Shown: positions 1-9,462, counted from the first letter of the stretch. The stretch: 27,721 nt of DNA from CALMFQ01 sp964495595 (GCA_964495595.1 CAZBWH010000039.1:1-27721), one strand, 5' to 3'. Notes: generated by a model from the letters alone, not told the origin. Program-made: numbers and translations.

Positions 1-58
1 TGCCGCCCATGCGGAAGTTGACGCGCAGATTGCGGATTTCGAGCAGGTTGTCGGCCAT
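1..58 (-). CDS. ABC transporter ATP-binding protein, N-terminal fragment (OppD/DppD-like)
   Basis: Only the first 19 codons lie in the window; the reading runs leftward off the edge. The visible peptide, MADNLLEIRNLRVNFRMGG, matches the first beta strand of ABC ATPases of the OppD/DppD type (a pattern like LLEIRNLRVxF before the Walker A loop). The ATG at 58 follows the stop of the OppC-like permease after one base, so it is almost certainly the next gene of the same peptide-importer operon. The Walker motifs are outside the window, so ATPase activity cannot be checked here. Confidence 0.75.
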   Translation of the reverse strand, partial: MADNLLEIRNLRVNFRMGG

Positions 59-59
59 A

Positions 60-1082
60 TCAGTTCCGTTTCATTTTCGGATCGAGCGCGTCGCGCAGCA
101 CGTCGGTAAACAGGCCAAACGCCACCACAAAGGTCGACATCAGCAGCGCGGTGGTCGCCAGTTGCCACCATTTGCCCAGCACCAGCTCCGACAGCACTTC
201 GTTGATCATCGACCCCCAGGAGATCAGCTCGATCGGCACGCCGAAGCCGAGGAAGGACAGGATCACCTCGGCCTTGATGAACTCGACCACCATTTGCGAC
301 AGCTGCACCAGGATCAGGTGGCTGACGTTGGGCAGGATGTGGCCGAACATGATGCGCAGTGTGCCGGCGCCAATCGCCCCGGCAGCTTCGACATATTCGC
401 GGCTGCGCTGCTTGATGTATTCGGAGCGGATCAGGCGGTAACAGCCGGTCCAGCCGGTGAGGCCCAGCACCAGGATCACCGTGCCGATGCCTTTGCCAAA
501 CACTGCGGCAAAAGCCAGCACCAGCAGGATGTACGGCACCGAAGTGAAAACGTTGTAGACCCACTCCAGCACATCGTTGACGCGGCCGCCGAAATAGCCG
601 GCCGTGGCGCCAAGCAAGGTGCCGATGCTCACCGCCAGCAGCGCGGCAGCCAGGCCGACGCCAATCGACACCTGGCCGGCCTTGATGGCTTTTTGCAGCA
701 CATCGCGGCCCCATTTGTCACCGCCCAGCGGCAGACTCCAGCTCAAGGGCTTGGCGGCGGTTTCGTAGGCCTTGGCGCCTTGGTCGATATCGGCGTAATA
801 CGGCGCCAGCGGGTCGATGGCGCGGGTTTCGGCATCGACGCTGTGTTGCTCGGTTTTGAAGCGGCTGTTTTCGCCCTGCGGGTTGGGCGCGTCAGCCATG
901 AACGACGGGTTGGCATACGACACGCCCACCTCTTCGTTCCAGTTGCCGGCGAGCCAGCCAAAGCTGGTGGCCAGTGCCAGCAGAAAATACACGATCAGGA
1001 TGGCGCCGCAAGTGCGCGCCACCTTGTCCGCCAGCAGGCGTTTGCCGGCCAGTTGCCAGAAGCCGTGGGAATGGGTAGTCAT
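60..1082 (-). CDS. Peptide-type ABC transporter permease, OppC/YejE-like
   Basis: A 340-residue inner-membrane permease of the binding-protein-dependent transport family. After one N-terminal membrane segment (about residues 23-45) comes a long, mostly polar periplasmic stretch (about 45-120), then the five-helix permease core. The EAA loop that docks on the ATPase is clear at about 229-251 (EYVEAAGAIGAG then HILPN). I chose the ATG at 1082 because the protein then begins MTTHSHGFWQ and lies 10 bases after the upstream permease stop; the reading frame extends 12 codons further but would overlap that gene. It pairs with the OppB-like protein to form the membrane channel. The N-terminal insertion recalls YejE and other OppC-type subunits. 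The exact substrate cannot be read from the sequence. Confidence 0.9.
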   Translation of the reverse strand: MTTHSHGFWQLAGKRLLADKVARTCGAILIVYFLLALATSFGWLAGNWNEEVGVSYANPSFMADAPNPQGENSRFKTEQHSVDAETRAIDPLAPYYADIDQGAKAYETAAKPLSWSLPLGGDKWGRDVLQKAIKAGQVSIGVGLAAALLAVSIGTLLGATAGYFGGRVNDVLEWVYNVFTSVPYILLVLAFAAVFGKGIGTVILVLGLTGWTGCYRLIRSEYIKQRSREYVEAAGAIGAGTLRIMFGHILPNVSHLILVQLSQMVVEFIKAEVILSFLGFGVPIELISWGSMINEVLSELVLGKWWQLATTALLMSTFVVAFGLFTDVLRDALDPKMKRN

Positions 1083-1092
1083 GCTCGCAGCC

Positions 1093-2031
1093 TTATTTGA
1101 GTTGCACGCGTGGATCAAGCCACTTGTAGAGCAGATCGACCAGCAGGTTGACCAGCATGGTCAACATCGCCAGATAGATGGTGATCGCCTTGATCACCGG
1201 GAAATCGCTGCGCTCGACAGCGGAAATCACCTCGCGGCCAAGGCCGGGAATCGAGAATATCTTTTCCAGCAGAAACGAGCCGATGAACAACGCAGGCAGC
1301 GCCATCGCCAGATTGGTGACGATCGGGATCGCCGCGTTGCGCAGCACGTGGACCAGCATCACCCGGTTTTCGCTGGCGCCCTTGGCGCGCGCAGTGCGCA
1401 CGTAATCCTGGTTGATTTCCTCGACGATGAACGAGCGGTACAGCCGCAGGCTTGGCGCCACCGCGACCATCAAGGCGAGCATCACCGGCAGCGGCGAATA
1501 CACCAGCACGTTGCGCCAGAAATCGTCCGACCAGCCCATCACCGGGAACCAGCCGAGCTTGAAGCCGAACAGATACTGGCCGACCACCACGTACAGCAGG
1601 AAGCTGATCGACATCGCCGCGGTGCACACCATCATCACCGCGCGGTCGGTAAGCGAGCCACGCACGTAGGCCACGCCCAGTGCCAACAGCACCGAGATGA
1701 TGCCGTCCAGCAACCACACCTGCCCCATCACCGTCAGCGATACCGGAGCGCGTTGCAGCAGCATCGACGACACTGCCTCGTTGGTAGCCCAGCTACGGCC
1801 AAAATCAAACGTCACGATCTGCTGGATGAAGATCCACAACTGCACCCACACCGGCTGATCCAGCCCCAGTTGTTCGCGGATCGCCTGGATCTTGGCGGCG
1901 CTGGGGATCTTGCCGGCGAGGATGGTGGCCGGGTCGCCACCGACATAGGTGAACAGGAAAAACACCAGCAGCACCACGCCCAGCAGCGTGGGAATCATCT
2001 GCAGCAAGCGGCGGATCAGGTAGGCGCTCAT
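1093..2031 (-). CDS. Peptide-type ABC transporter permease, OppB-like
   Basis: A 312-residue inner-membrane permease. It starts MSAYLIRRLLQMIPTLLGV, the typical first helix of OppB/DppB proteins, and carries the EAA-type cytoplasmic loop at about 209-232 (DYVRTARAKGA then HVLRN). The C-terminus ends in the family-typical LDPRVQLK. Its ATG overlaps the stop of the M3 peptidase gene in an ATGA arrangement (2028-2031), so the two are probably translationally coupled. It should form a heterodimer with the OppC-like protein encoded 10 bases downstream. The peptidase in the same operon supports peptides as substrate, which is inference. Confidence 0.92.
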   Translation of the reverse strand: MSAYLIRRLLQMIPTLLGVVLLVFFLFTYVGGDPATILAGKIPSAAKIQAIREQLGLDQPVWVQLWIFIQQIVTFDFGRSWATNEAVSSMLLQRAPVSLTVMGQVWLLDGIISVLLALGVAYVRGSLTDRAVMMVCTAAMSISFLLYVVVGQYLFGFKLGWFPVMGWSDDFWRNVLVYSPLPVMLALMVAVAPSLRLYRSFIVEEINQDYVRTARAKGASENRVMLVHVLRNAAIPIVTNLAMALPALFIGSFLLEKIFSIPGLGREVISAVERSDFPVIKAITIYLAMLTMLVNLLVDLLYKWLDPRVQLK

Positions 2032-4286
2032 GGCTTGGCCTCGCTGTCGACACGCAGTTCAACCTTGGTTGTTTGCTGCTGCGGCAGCTCGATCGGCTTG
2101 ATCGGCCAGGCGGGCGCACCCGGTGCCGGTGCAGCCACGGGCGGGGGCGCAGCAGGGCTGTGTACGGTCACCGAGCGAGACAAGGCAACGGGTGCAGCCG
2201 GCGCGACAGCCGCCCCCATCGCGCTGGAGTCAGGCTCGGCAGCTGGCATTGCCGCTGCGGGTATGGCGCCGGCCTGGGGCGCCACACCCGCAGCAGCCGG
2301 CTGGCGGGCCAGCTCCGGTTGCCCCCCGATGTGGCGGAAAAATGCCAGTGAATTCGGCTTGCGGCCCAGAAACCCGCTGACCAGATGATTTGGATCGGCC
2401 TGCCCACCCTGCTCCAGTACGGTCTTGCGGTAGCGCATGCCGGTGGCCGGATTCATGACGTTGTCGCCGAACGCCGAAAGCATGTCCTGCGCCAGCACCT
2501 CGGACCACATGTAGCCGTAATAGCCGGCGGCATAGCCGCCGACGATGTGGCCAAACGTGCCGGGAAACTGGGTGCCCTCGAAATGGCCCAGCGGGGTGGC
2601 ATTTTCCATCTCCCGCCACACCTGCAGCGGGTCGCCCGGTGTGGCACTGGACAGGGCCATATCGTAGGCGGCAAACAATCGCTGCCGGGCGTAGCGGGCG
2701 CCCTGGCCAAATCGGCGAGCCTGGTTCAGTCGGTCGATCAGACCCAGGTCGATCGGTTTGCATGACGGGCAAACCTGGTTAAACCAGCCGAACGCCTCGG
2801 GGCGACGCACCCATTCTTCATACATCTGCGATGGCGCCTCGACAAAGTCGCGCTTGACCGTCGTGCCGGCATTCAGGGAATAGCGGGTCTGCGACAGCGC
2901 GCCATGCATCACATGGCCGAATTCGTGAAATAGCGTTTCCAGCTCGTCCTGGCTGAATCCATCGCGGCTGAAATTGGTCACCAGCACACTGACGGGGGTA
3001 CGCGCCTCCAGCAGGCTGGCCGAGCGCACAGCGAAAGCGGCCGCATGCTTGTATTTGCCGTCACGGGGAAACAGGTCGAGGTAGAAGCTGGACAGATACG
3101 CCCCGCTCTGCCGGTCGTAGACATCATAGCCGCGGGCATCCGGGTGCCAGACAGGCAACAGCGGGTTGGGCTGAAAATCCAGCCCGTAAAGGGTGCTGGT
3201 AACTTTCAGCATCCAGTCGACCGTGGCTCCGGTGGGAAACTGGTTGCGCACAGCCTGGGGGTCGATGCTGTAGCGGGCCTTGCGGATGCGCTGCTCGTAA
3301 TACAGGAAATCCCAGCGGTTGAGCCTTGCCTGCGGGTCATTCAGATGACGTACTTTCTCAGCGGTCAGTTCGGCCAGATCGCGCAATTCGATCGATGCCA
3401 CCAGCTGCTGCACCTCGGCCAGAAATCGGTTGACTTCAGCGGGGTTGCCCGCCATGCGCTGCCTGAGTGCGTAATCGGCATAGCTGGGGTAGCCCATCAG
3501 TTGCCCCAGTCGCAGCCGCAGACCGACCACCTCGCGCAGGATGGTCAGATTACCCTCGCCGCCACGACGGTTGTATTCGTACAGATAACGCTTGCGCACC
3601 GCATCGCTGTCGGCAAACCCCAGGACAGCCTCCGACTCGGGCGTATCGAAGCCAATCAGGTAACGCCCCCTGTCGTCGCGCTTGGCACGGGCGAGAAATT
3701 CCTTGTAGACACCCGCCAGCTCGGCCGGCTCGAACGCCAGCCGGGTCTTGTTGTCACGCAGGTTGCGGGCAAAGTCCTGCGACAGCTTGGTCAGCCGATC
3801 CATGATCTGCCGCGCCTCATCGCGCTGCGGTGGCGCGAGATTGACACCGCTGTGCTCAAACTCGTCCAGCGTCTGCTGCCGGGTTTCGACGTCAATCGGG
3901 TCAGCGACCTGCAGGGCCTTGAATCGCTGGTACAGTGCTGGGCTTTGCATGGTTTTGGTAAATAGCGCAGCCAGCTTCAGCTCGCATGCCTCGGCCGCCT
4001 TGCGAACCTTTTCGTCCGGGCTGACCTCGGACAACAGGCCGACCGGACCTGAAACATCCTGCACCACGCTGTCCAGCTTGTTCCAGGCATGCAGGGTGTT
4101 CTGCAATGTCACCTGCGCCAGCGGCAGCTGTTCCAGTGCAGCGATGCGGGATTTGGCCTCAGTCAGCATCTGCTCGCACTGCCGGGTCAGGCCTGCCGGA
4201 TCGGGCTGGGCAAAGGCACCGGGCAAAGCGGCCCGCGCCGGGCTGGCTGCCCACACCAGCAACAAGGCAATAGAAAATCGGTTCAT
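2028..4286 (-). CDS. Exported M3-family oligopeptidase with Ala/Pro-rich C-terminal tail
   Basis: A 752-residue zinc metallopeptidase of family M3 (thimet oligopeptidase/Dcp type), which cleaves short peptides. The HEFGH zinc site is at 454-458 and the third ligand is probably E483 in FVEAPSQ, the usual spacing for M3. Two features are unusual. It begins with a Sec signal peptide (MNRFSIALLLVWAASPARA), so it should act in the periplasm. After the catalytic domain ends at about residue 660 there is a tail of about 90 residues rich in Ala and Pro. I chose the ATG at 4286, two bases after the stop of the binding-protein gene; a longer reading runs back into that gene and hides the signal peptide. 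The position inside a peptide-importer operon suggests it trims peptides before uptake. Confidence 0.9.
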   Translation of the reverse strand: MNRFSIALLLVWAASPARAALPGAFAQPDPAGLTRQCEQMLTEAKSRIAALEQLPLAQVTLQNTLHAWNKLDSVVQDVSGPVGLLSEVSPDEKVRKAAEACELKLAALFTKTMQSPALYQRFKALQVADPIDVETRQQTLDEFEHSGVNLAPPQRDEARQIMDRLTKLSQDFARNLRDNKTRLAFEPAELAGVYKEFLARAKRDDRGRYLIGFDTPESEAVLGFADSDAVRKRYLYEYNRRGGEGNLTILREVVGLRLRLGQLMGYPSYADYALRQRMAGNPAEVNRFLAEVQQLVASIELRDLAELTAEKVRHLNDPQARLNRWDFLYYEQRIRKARYSIDPQAVRNQFPTGATVDWMLKVTSTLYGLDFQPNPLLPVWHPDARGYDVYDRQSGAYLSSFYLDLFPRDGKYKHAAAFAVRSASLLEARTPVSVLVTNFSRDGFSQDELETLFHEFGHVMHGALSQTRYSLNAGTTVKRDFVEAPSQMYEEWVRRPEAFGWFNQVCPSCKPIDLGLIDRLNQARRFGQGARYARQRLFAAYDMALSSATPGDPLQVWREMENATPLGHFEGTQFPGTFGHIVGGYAAGYYGYMWSEVLAQDMLSAFGDNVMNPATGMRYRKTVLEQGGQADPNHLVSGFLGRKPNSLAFFRHIGGQPELARQPAAAGVAPQAGAIPAAAMPAAEPDSSAMGAAVAPAAPVALSRSVTVHSPAAPPPVAAPAPGAPAWPIKPIELPQQQTTKVELRVDSEAKP

Positions 4287-4288
4287 GC

Positions 4289-6091
4289 TCAACGTCTCGC
4301 AGCAGCGGCCTTCACGGCCGGATCGATATCGAGGTAGAGAAAATGCGGCATATTGTCCGGATGCGGCTTGTAGCCATTCACCCACGGCTGGGCCAGCGAA
4401 GTGCGAATGCGGTGGCTGTTGACGATCCACGGCGCGAAAGCCGCCACGATCCGGCTCATCTGCCTGAGTTTGGCATTGCGCGCCGGCGAATCGGGTGAGG
4501 TGGCAATGTCGTCGTACAGGGCATCAAACTGCGCATGGCGAAAGCGCGCTTCGTTACCCGGCCCGGCATTCGGGCCGTACAGCAGCTGCATGAAATTCTC
4601 GGCATCCGGATAATCTGCCCCCCACGCCGCACCGGCAAACTGGTACTGGCCTGACTGGCGGGTTTTTACCAGCTCGGAAAACGGCATCTTGCGGATATCC
4701 AGCTTCACGCCAATCGCCTGCAGGCTCTTGAGCAGGAATTCCTCAAAGTCACGCCGGTCACCGCCGGTACTGGTAGTGTAGGTAATCAGCAAAGGCTTGC
4801 CATCCGGCAGTTCACGCCAGCCATCGCGATTGCGGTCGCGGTAGCCAAAACGGTCGAGCAGCGCATTGGCGCGCGCCGGACTGAAGCTGGCCAGCGGGTT
4901 TTTGTAGGCGGGGTCGTAGCCGGTAATACCGGGCGCAATCGGCGACTGTGCCTGCAGCGCCTGGTTGTTGCCGATCACCGCAATCACCTTGGCCTGATTC
5001 AGCGACATGGTAATGGCACGACGCAGTGCGATTTTGTCCGGGGAGTAACCGCCGACCACCGGGTTGTCCATATTGAACTGCAGATAGGTCAGATCGGCTT
5101 CCGGCTCGCGGAAATAACGCACGCCGCGCTTGACATAACCCGCCCCCAGCTTGCCACCCGGAGCGACGATACGGGTGAATTCGGCCCCCAGCCCGTGCAG
5201 CACGTCCAGCTCGCCGCTTTCAAATGCCAGGAATACGCCCTGGCCGCTTTCGATGATGCGGATGTCGATAGTGCCGATGCGCGGCAGGCGTTTGCCGTTC
5301 AACTGGGCGGCCACGGCGGCATCGACGCCCTGCGCACCCTGCGCCGGCGAGTAACCGGCGCCACGGAACTGTGGATTGGCCTGCAACACGATGCGGGTAG
5401 CGCGCTTCCATTCCTTCAGCTGGTAAGGGCCGGTGCCGACCGGATGGGCGTCGAAATCAGCGCCGTATTTCTGAACCACCTCACGCGCCACTGCGGCGGT
5501 GGCCGGTGCGGCGAGGATGTTCGGCAGGTTGTAGTCGGTTTTTTTCAGGCGGATCTGCAAGGTGTAGCGATCCAGGGCGCGCAGGCCGTCGATCGGCTGG
5601 TCGTAATCGAATTTGCCTTGTTTCTTGGCTGCGTCGATTTTTTCGTCCAGCCCGATCACCTTGCCCTTTAGCATGAAATCCCACGGTGCCTTGCCGGTTG
5701 GATCAACCAGCCGCTGCAGGCTGTAGACGTAGTCGTGAGCGGTCAATTCGCGCGGCTTGCCGCCAAAGGCCGGATCGGGCGTGAAAAAGATGCCCTGCCG
5801 GATGCGGAAAGTGAAACGCTTGCCGTGCTCGTCAATCTGCGGCAACGCTTGCGCAGTCAGCGGCACCAGTTTCTGCGGCCGCGCCAGATAGTCGTAACCC
5901 AGCAGCGTCTCGTAGATATTGCTGGTCACCGACAGCGAATAGCGGTCGGAATACGCAGCCGGGTCGAAGCCGGTTTCCGGAGCCTCGAAATACGCATGCA
6001 ACACCTTGGCCGGGTCGGCAGCAGCTTGCACCAGACCCACGGCCAGCGCAGTGGACAGACTGAACAGGGACAGCAGAGTACGCATCGACAT
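4289..6091 (-). CDS. ABC transporter substrate-binding protein, family 5 (OppA/DppA/YejA-like)
   Basis: A 600-residue periplasmic binding protein of the SBP_bac_5 family, the solute receptor of peptide or nickel/peptide-type importers. It has a signal peptide ending near LVQAAA. Family features include the early YSDRYSLSVTSNIYETLLGY region and, in the middle, the segment DLTYLQFNMDNPVVGGY followed by DKIALRRAITMSLNQ. Two ATGs are possible, at 6091 and 6085 (MSMRTLL or MRTLL); neither has a strong Shine-Dalgarno sequence. It is the first gene of the minus-strand operon and ends two bases before the M3 peptidase start. Length is like YejA-type receptors. The ligand is not identifiable by eye. 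Confidence 0.9.
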   Translation of the reverse strand: MSMRTLLSLFSLSTALAVGLVQAAADPAKVLHAYFEAPETGFDPAAYSDRYSLSVTSNIYETLLGYDYLARPQKLVPLTAQALPQIDEHGKRFTFRIRQGIFFTPDPAFGGKPRELTAHDYVYSLQRLVDPTGKAPWDFMLKGKVIGLDEKIDAAKKQGKFDYDQPIDGLRALDRYTLQIRLKKTDYNLPNILAAPATAAVAREVVQKYGADFDAHPVGTGPYQLKEWKRATRIVLQANPQFRGAGYSPAQGAQGVDAAVAAQLNGKRLPRIGTIDIRIIESGQGVFLAFESGELDVLHGLGAEFTRIVAPGGKLGAGYVKRGVRYFREPEADLTYLQFNMDNPVVGGYSPDKIALRRAITMSLNQAKVIAVIGNNQALQAQSPIAPGITGYDPAYKNPLASFSPARANALLDRFGYRDRNRDGWRELPDGKPLLITYTTSTGGDRRDFEEFLLKSLQAIGVKLDIRKMPFSELVKTRQSGQYQFAGAAWGADYPDAENFMQLLYGPNAGPGNEARFRHAQFDALYDDIATSPDSPARNAKLRQMSRIVAAFAPWIVNSHRIRTSLAQPWVNGYKPHPDNMPHFLYLDIDPAVKAAAARR

Positions 6092-6305
6092 GTATTAAAG
6101 CCGCCAGCAAACAGGTTTTAGAGTAAACAACCCAGCAGATACCATGAGCCACGCCGCCCTGTAAAGCGGCTAGCCCACAGAGGCCACCCCGCCACAGCGT
6201 TCAGCCTTTGGCCAGCACGCCTGCCGGGCTTGAGCGATCGCCACGGGCCGGGTCAGGGAAAGCCGGGCAGGCACGTCATGACCCCACTGGCGCAGCCGAT
6301 CCGTC

Positions 6306-9005
6306 TCAAGTCCGACAGGCTGCCAGGGCTCGCCGGGCCAGCTTGCGCAACTCGTCGGCCAGCAGCACGCTGGATGCCACGCCGATTGCCAGCAGCCAAT
6401 CCTGCCAACTTAGCGCAGTGGTATCGAATATCGACTGTGCCGGCCCCCAGTGTACGACCAGTAGCTGCAGCAACAGTACCGCCAGCAGCGCCAGCCACAA
6501 TTTGCCGTTACGCAGCGACTGGCGACAGAGCGCTGAACTTGCTTCGCTACGGGCGTTGAAGATGTTGAAAAACTGGAACAACACAAAACCACTGAACGCC
6601 AGCGTCCGGGCGTAGGTTTCGCTGGCGCCGGCCGACAAGGCATGATGAAACAATCCCAGCGAGCCTACGGCCATGATCAGCCCGTAGGCAAGCAGATGGC
6701 GAAAGCGCGCCCAGGAGAGTATTGCCTGCTCACGGCCCCGCGGCGCCTCCTGCATCACCCCCGGCCGGGCAGGGTCTAGGCCAAGCGTCATGGCTGGCGG
6801 GCCATCCATGATGATGTTGATCCACAGGATCTGGATGGCACTGAACGGCGCTGGCAAGCCGGTCAGCGAGGCGCCAAGCACGCTGAGAATGGCGCCGATA
6901 TTGGTCGAGAGCTGGAAGCGGACAAACTTGACGATGTTTTCGTAAATGGTCCGGCCTTCGCGTACTGCATTGACGATGGTGGCGAAATTGTCGTCAGTCA
7001 GCACCATGCTGGCCGCCTCCTTGGTGACTTCAGTACCGCTGATGCCCATCGCCACGCCGATGTCGGCATGTTTCAGGGCCGGTGCATCGTTGACGCCGTC
7101 GCCGGTCATCGCCACCACATGGCCACCGGCCTGCAACGCACGCACCAGCCGAACCTTGTGTTCCGGTGAGACACGGGCAAACACGGCAACATGCTCGACG
7201 CGCCGAGCCAGCTCGCCATCACTGATCAGATCCAGATCCGCCCCGCCGAGCACCTCGCCGGACAGGCCCAGTTCGCTGGCAATCGCCGAGGCCGTAGCCT
7301 GATGATCGCCGGTGATCATTTTCACCTTGATCCCCGCCCCGTGGCAGACCGCGATTGCCACCCGCGCTTCTGGCCGTGGAGGGTCGATCAGGCCAATCAG
7401 ACCGATCAACTCCAGTTGCCCGACCTGATTGACATCCAGTTTCCGGCACTCGCCAGCCTGGCTGATCCGCTTGCGTGCCACCGCCAACACCCGCAGCGCC
7501 TGGCCAGCCAGGCGGGTATTTTCGGCCAGCAGCCGGTCGCGCCACTCCTGGTTCAGCTCCTGCGTTCCCAGCTCGGTGGCAATGGTGCTGCAGCGCGCCA
7601 GCAACACATCCGGCGCACCTTTGACCAGCCACTGCAACTCGCCGTCAAGGTGATGGCAAGTGGCCATGAACTTGTGAGCCGAATCGAACGGCAACTCGGC
7701 CAGCCGCGGGTATTGCGACTGTAGCGCTGCGGCATCGACCCCGCCTTTGGCCGCCAGCGCCAGCAACGCCCCTTCGGTCGGATCACCGATCAGCTCACCA
7801 TCGTTGATCCGGGCGTCGTTGCACAACGCCAGCGGCCACAGCAAGGGCCGCAGTTCAGCGGCACAAGCCGGCCGGCCTTCAACACTGATCTGCCCGATGC
7901 TGCCGTAACCTTCGCCACTGACCTGCCAGGCGCGGCCATGAAAAAACACCGCCCGGGCGGTCATCTGGTTCAGCGTCAGCGTGCCGGTCTTGTCGGAGCA
8001 GATCACCGTGGTACACCCCAGCGTTTCGACTGCCGCCAGCTTTTTCAGGATCGCCCGCCGTTTCGCCATCCGCCGCATACCCAGAGCCAGAGTCACCGTC
8101 ACCACCGCCGGCAATCCCTCGGGAATCGCCGCAACGGCCAGCGCAATCGCAGTCAGCAACAAACTGGCCAACGCCTGGCCACGCATCCATCCCAGAACCA
8201 GAATCAGCATGACGACCGCCAGCGCAATCGCGGCCAGTCGCTTGCCCAAGCGATCAAGCTGCAACTGCAGCGGCGTCTGCGCCTCGCCAGCCGCCTCCAG
8301 CATGCCGGTGATGCGGCCCATTTCGGTCGCCATGCCGGTAGCGGTAATCAACAGAACCCCACGGCCACGGCTAATCACGGTATTCATGAACGCCATATTG
8401 CTGCGCTCGGCCAGCAAGCAGCCCTCCGGCAAGGCCTCGACCTGCTTGGGCAGTGGCATCGATTCGCCGGTCAGCGCCGACTCGATCGCCTCCAGCGAAT
8501 GTGCCTCGATCAGCCGGCCATCTGCCGGCACCTTGTCTCCGGCCTCCAGCAACACAATGTCACCCGGCACCAACCGATCGGCAGCGATCTCTGCAACCCT
8601 ATTTCCACGACGTATCCGCGCACGGGTGGCCAGCATCTGCTTCAGTGCAGCCAGGCTGCGCTCGGCCCGGTATTCCTGATAAAAGCCCAGAAAGGCATTC
8701 AGCAACGTCACCAGCAGGATCACCACGCTGTCATGCAGATCGCCAACCACCCCGGCCAGCACAGCGGCCGCCAGCAGCACCACGACCAGCAGACTGCGGA
8801 ATTGCTCGGCAAACAGCAGCCAGGGTGAACGGGGCGGCTTTTCGGCCAGCCGGTTGGGGCCATGCTGCTGCAACAGTCGGCCGGCCTGCGCCTCGGTCAG
8901 CCCCGCGGCGGACGAATCGAACGCAGCCAGCACCCTGGCAATTGGCTGCGCCCAGCAAGATCCAGTGCTCTGTGCCGACAAATCAGCCTCCCGTCGTATT
9001 GACAT
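6306..9005 (-). CDS. P-type cation-transporting ATPase, P2A (calcium-pump-like)
   Basis: An 899-residue inner-membrane pump. In order it shows the N-terminal cation-ATPase domain, the actuator TGES loop (ALTGESMPLPK), the PEGLP ion-binding motif of helix M4, the phosphorylation site CSDKTGTLT with the acceptor Asp at about residue 338, the hinge MTGDGVNDAPAL, and M6 with NIIMDGPPAMTLG. These place it among SERCA/PMCA-like P2 pumps, most likely exporting Ca2+. In M5 the SERCA Glu771 position reads Ala (STNIGAIL), as in single-site Ca2+ pumps, so one ion per cycle is plausible. I chose the ATG at 9005; GAGGGA lies about 8 bases upstream, and the alternative in-frame TTG at 9020 overlaps that site. 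It stands alone, divergent from the DUF3460 gene. Confidence 0.92.
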   Translation of the reverse strand: MSIRREADLSAQSTGSCWAQPIARVLAAFDSSAAGLTEAQAGRLLQQHGPNRLAEKPPRSPWLLFAEQFRSLLVVVLLAAAVLAGVVGDLHDSVVILLVTLLNAFLGFYQEYRAERSLAALKQMLATRARIRRGNRVAEIAADRLVPGDIVLLEAGDKVPADGRLIEAHSLEAIESALTGESMPLPKQVEALPEGCLLAERSNMAFMNTVISRGRGVLLITATGMATEMGRITGMLEAAGEAQTPLQLQLDRLGKRLAAIALAVVMLILVLGWMRGQALASLLLTAIALAVAAIPEGLPAVVTVTLALGMRRMAKRRAILKKLAAVETLGCTTVICSDKTGTLTLNQMTARAVFFHGRAWQVSGEGYGSIGQISVEGRPACAAELRPLLWPLALCNDARINDGELIGDPTEGALLALAAKGGVDAAALQSQYPRLAELPFDSAHKFMATCHHLDGELQWLVKGAPDVLLARCSTIATELGTQELNQEWRDRLLAENTRLAGQALRVLAVARKRISQAGECRKLDVNQVGQLELIGLIGLIDPPRPEARVAIAVCHGAGIKVKMITGDHQATASAIASELGLSGEVLGGADLDLISDGELARRVEHVAVFARVSPEHKVRLVRALQAGGHVVAMTGDGVNDAPALKHADIGVAMGISGTEVTKEAASMVLTDDNFATIVNAVREGRTIYENIVKFVRFQLSTNIGAILSVLGASLTGLPAPFSAIQILWINIIMDGPPAMTLGLDPARPGVMQEAPRGREQAILSWARFRHLLAYGLIMAVGSLGLFHHALSAGASETYARTLAFSGFVLFQFFNIFNARSEASSALCRQSLRNGKLWLALLAVLLLQLLVVHWGPAQSIFDTTALSWQDWLLAIGVASSVLLADELRKLARRALAACRT

Positions 9006-9133
9006 CCCTGCATCCCTCAAACCGTTATCCCCTGACCGCCGCGCCCATCCTGCCGTTCAACCAAGCACCATACCACGATCGCCCCGAACCACGCCTTGCG
9101 CAGCGGCGAGGATGACGGCATCTCACGCAATAT

Positions 9134-9142
9134 TGCTATAAT
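9134..9142 (+). promoter_or_regulatory. Extended -10 promoter element
   Basis: The sequence TGCTATAAT is a perfect -10 hexamer (9137-9142) with the TGn extension. It lies 33 bases before the DUF3460 start codon. A clear -35 hexamer is absent (the best is ATGACG at 9112-9117, spacing 19), which is common for extended -10 promoters. Predicted transcription starts near 9149. Confidence 0.7.
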
Positions 9143-9175
9143 CGACCGGTTACCGATTTTGCCAAGGATGCCGCA

Positions 9176-9370
9176 ATGGCTCAGGACATTGAATACGTTT
9201 CCGAGTTCACCCGCTTCATGAACGAATTTCTCGACAAGAATCCGCAATTGAAAGAACAACAAATCCGGCACCGCGCCACCTGGTGGGATCGGGAAATCGA
9301 TCGGGAACTGCAAGCAGGCTTCGCCCAAGCCAGAATCAAGCAAAAGCCCTACGTCTACCAACCGGATTGA
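9176..9370 (+). CDS. DUF3460 family protein
   Basis: A 64-residue soluble protein. The N-terminus MAQDIEYVSEFTRFMNEFL and the WWDRE motif match DUF3460, a small family of unknown function found mainly in Betaproteobacteria. AAGGA at 9164-9168 is well placed for the ATG at 9176. It has no signal peptide or membrane segment. It is preceded by an extended -10 promoter and followed by a strong RNA hairpin before the next gene. No function is known. Confidence 0.9.
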   Translation: MAQDIEYVSEFTRFMNEFLDKNPQLKEQQIRHRATWWDREIDRELQAGFAQARIKQKPYVYQPD

Positions 9371-9378
9371 GCCACACC

Positions 9379-9427
9379 CGGCCCGCAATCAAGATTTGAA
9401 GAAACTTGAAATGCGGGCCGACGGCCC
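9379..9427 (+). other. Intergenic hairpin with two competing stems
   Basis: CGGCCCGCA at 9379-9387 pairs perfectly with TGCGGGCCG at 9412-9420, and inside it CAAG (9390-9393) pairs with CTTG (9405-9408). The right arm can instead pair further on: GGGCC (9415-9419) with GGCCC (9423-9427). The two folds exclude each other. There is no U-tract, so a simple intrinsic terminator is unlikely; mRNA processing, stabilisation or regulation of the downstream gene are possible. The perfect pairing is seen; the role is inference. Confidence 0.5.
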
Positions 9428-9462
9428 TGATGTCCCTATCAACAGCCAATCAGGGAACCATC

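Noticed and set aside
9..2388. Long plus-strand ORFs opposite the permeases and peptidase
   Set aside because: Their translations are rich in His, Gln and Arg and show no family features; they are antisense readings of clear minus-strand transporter genes.
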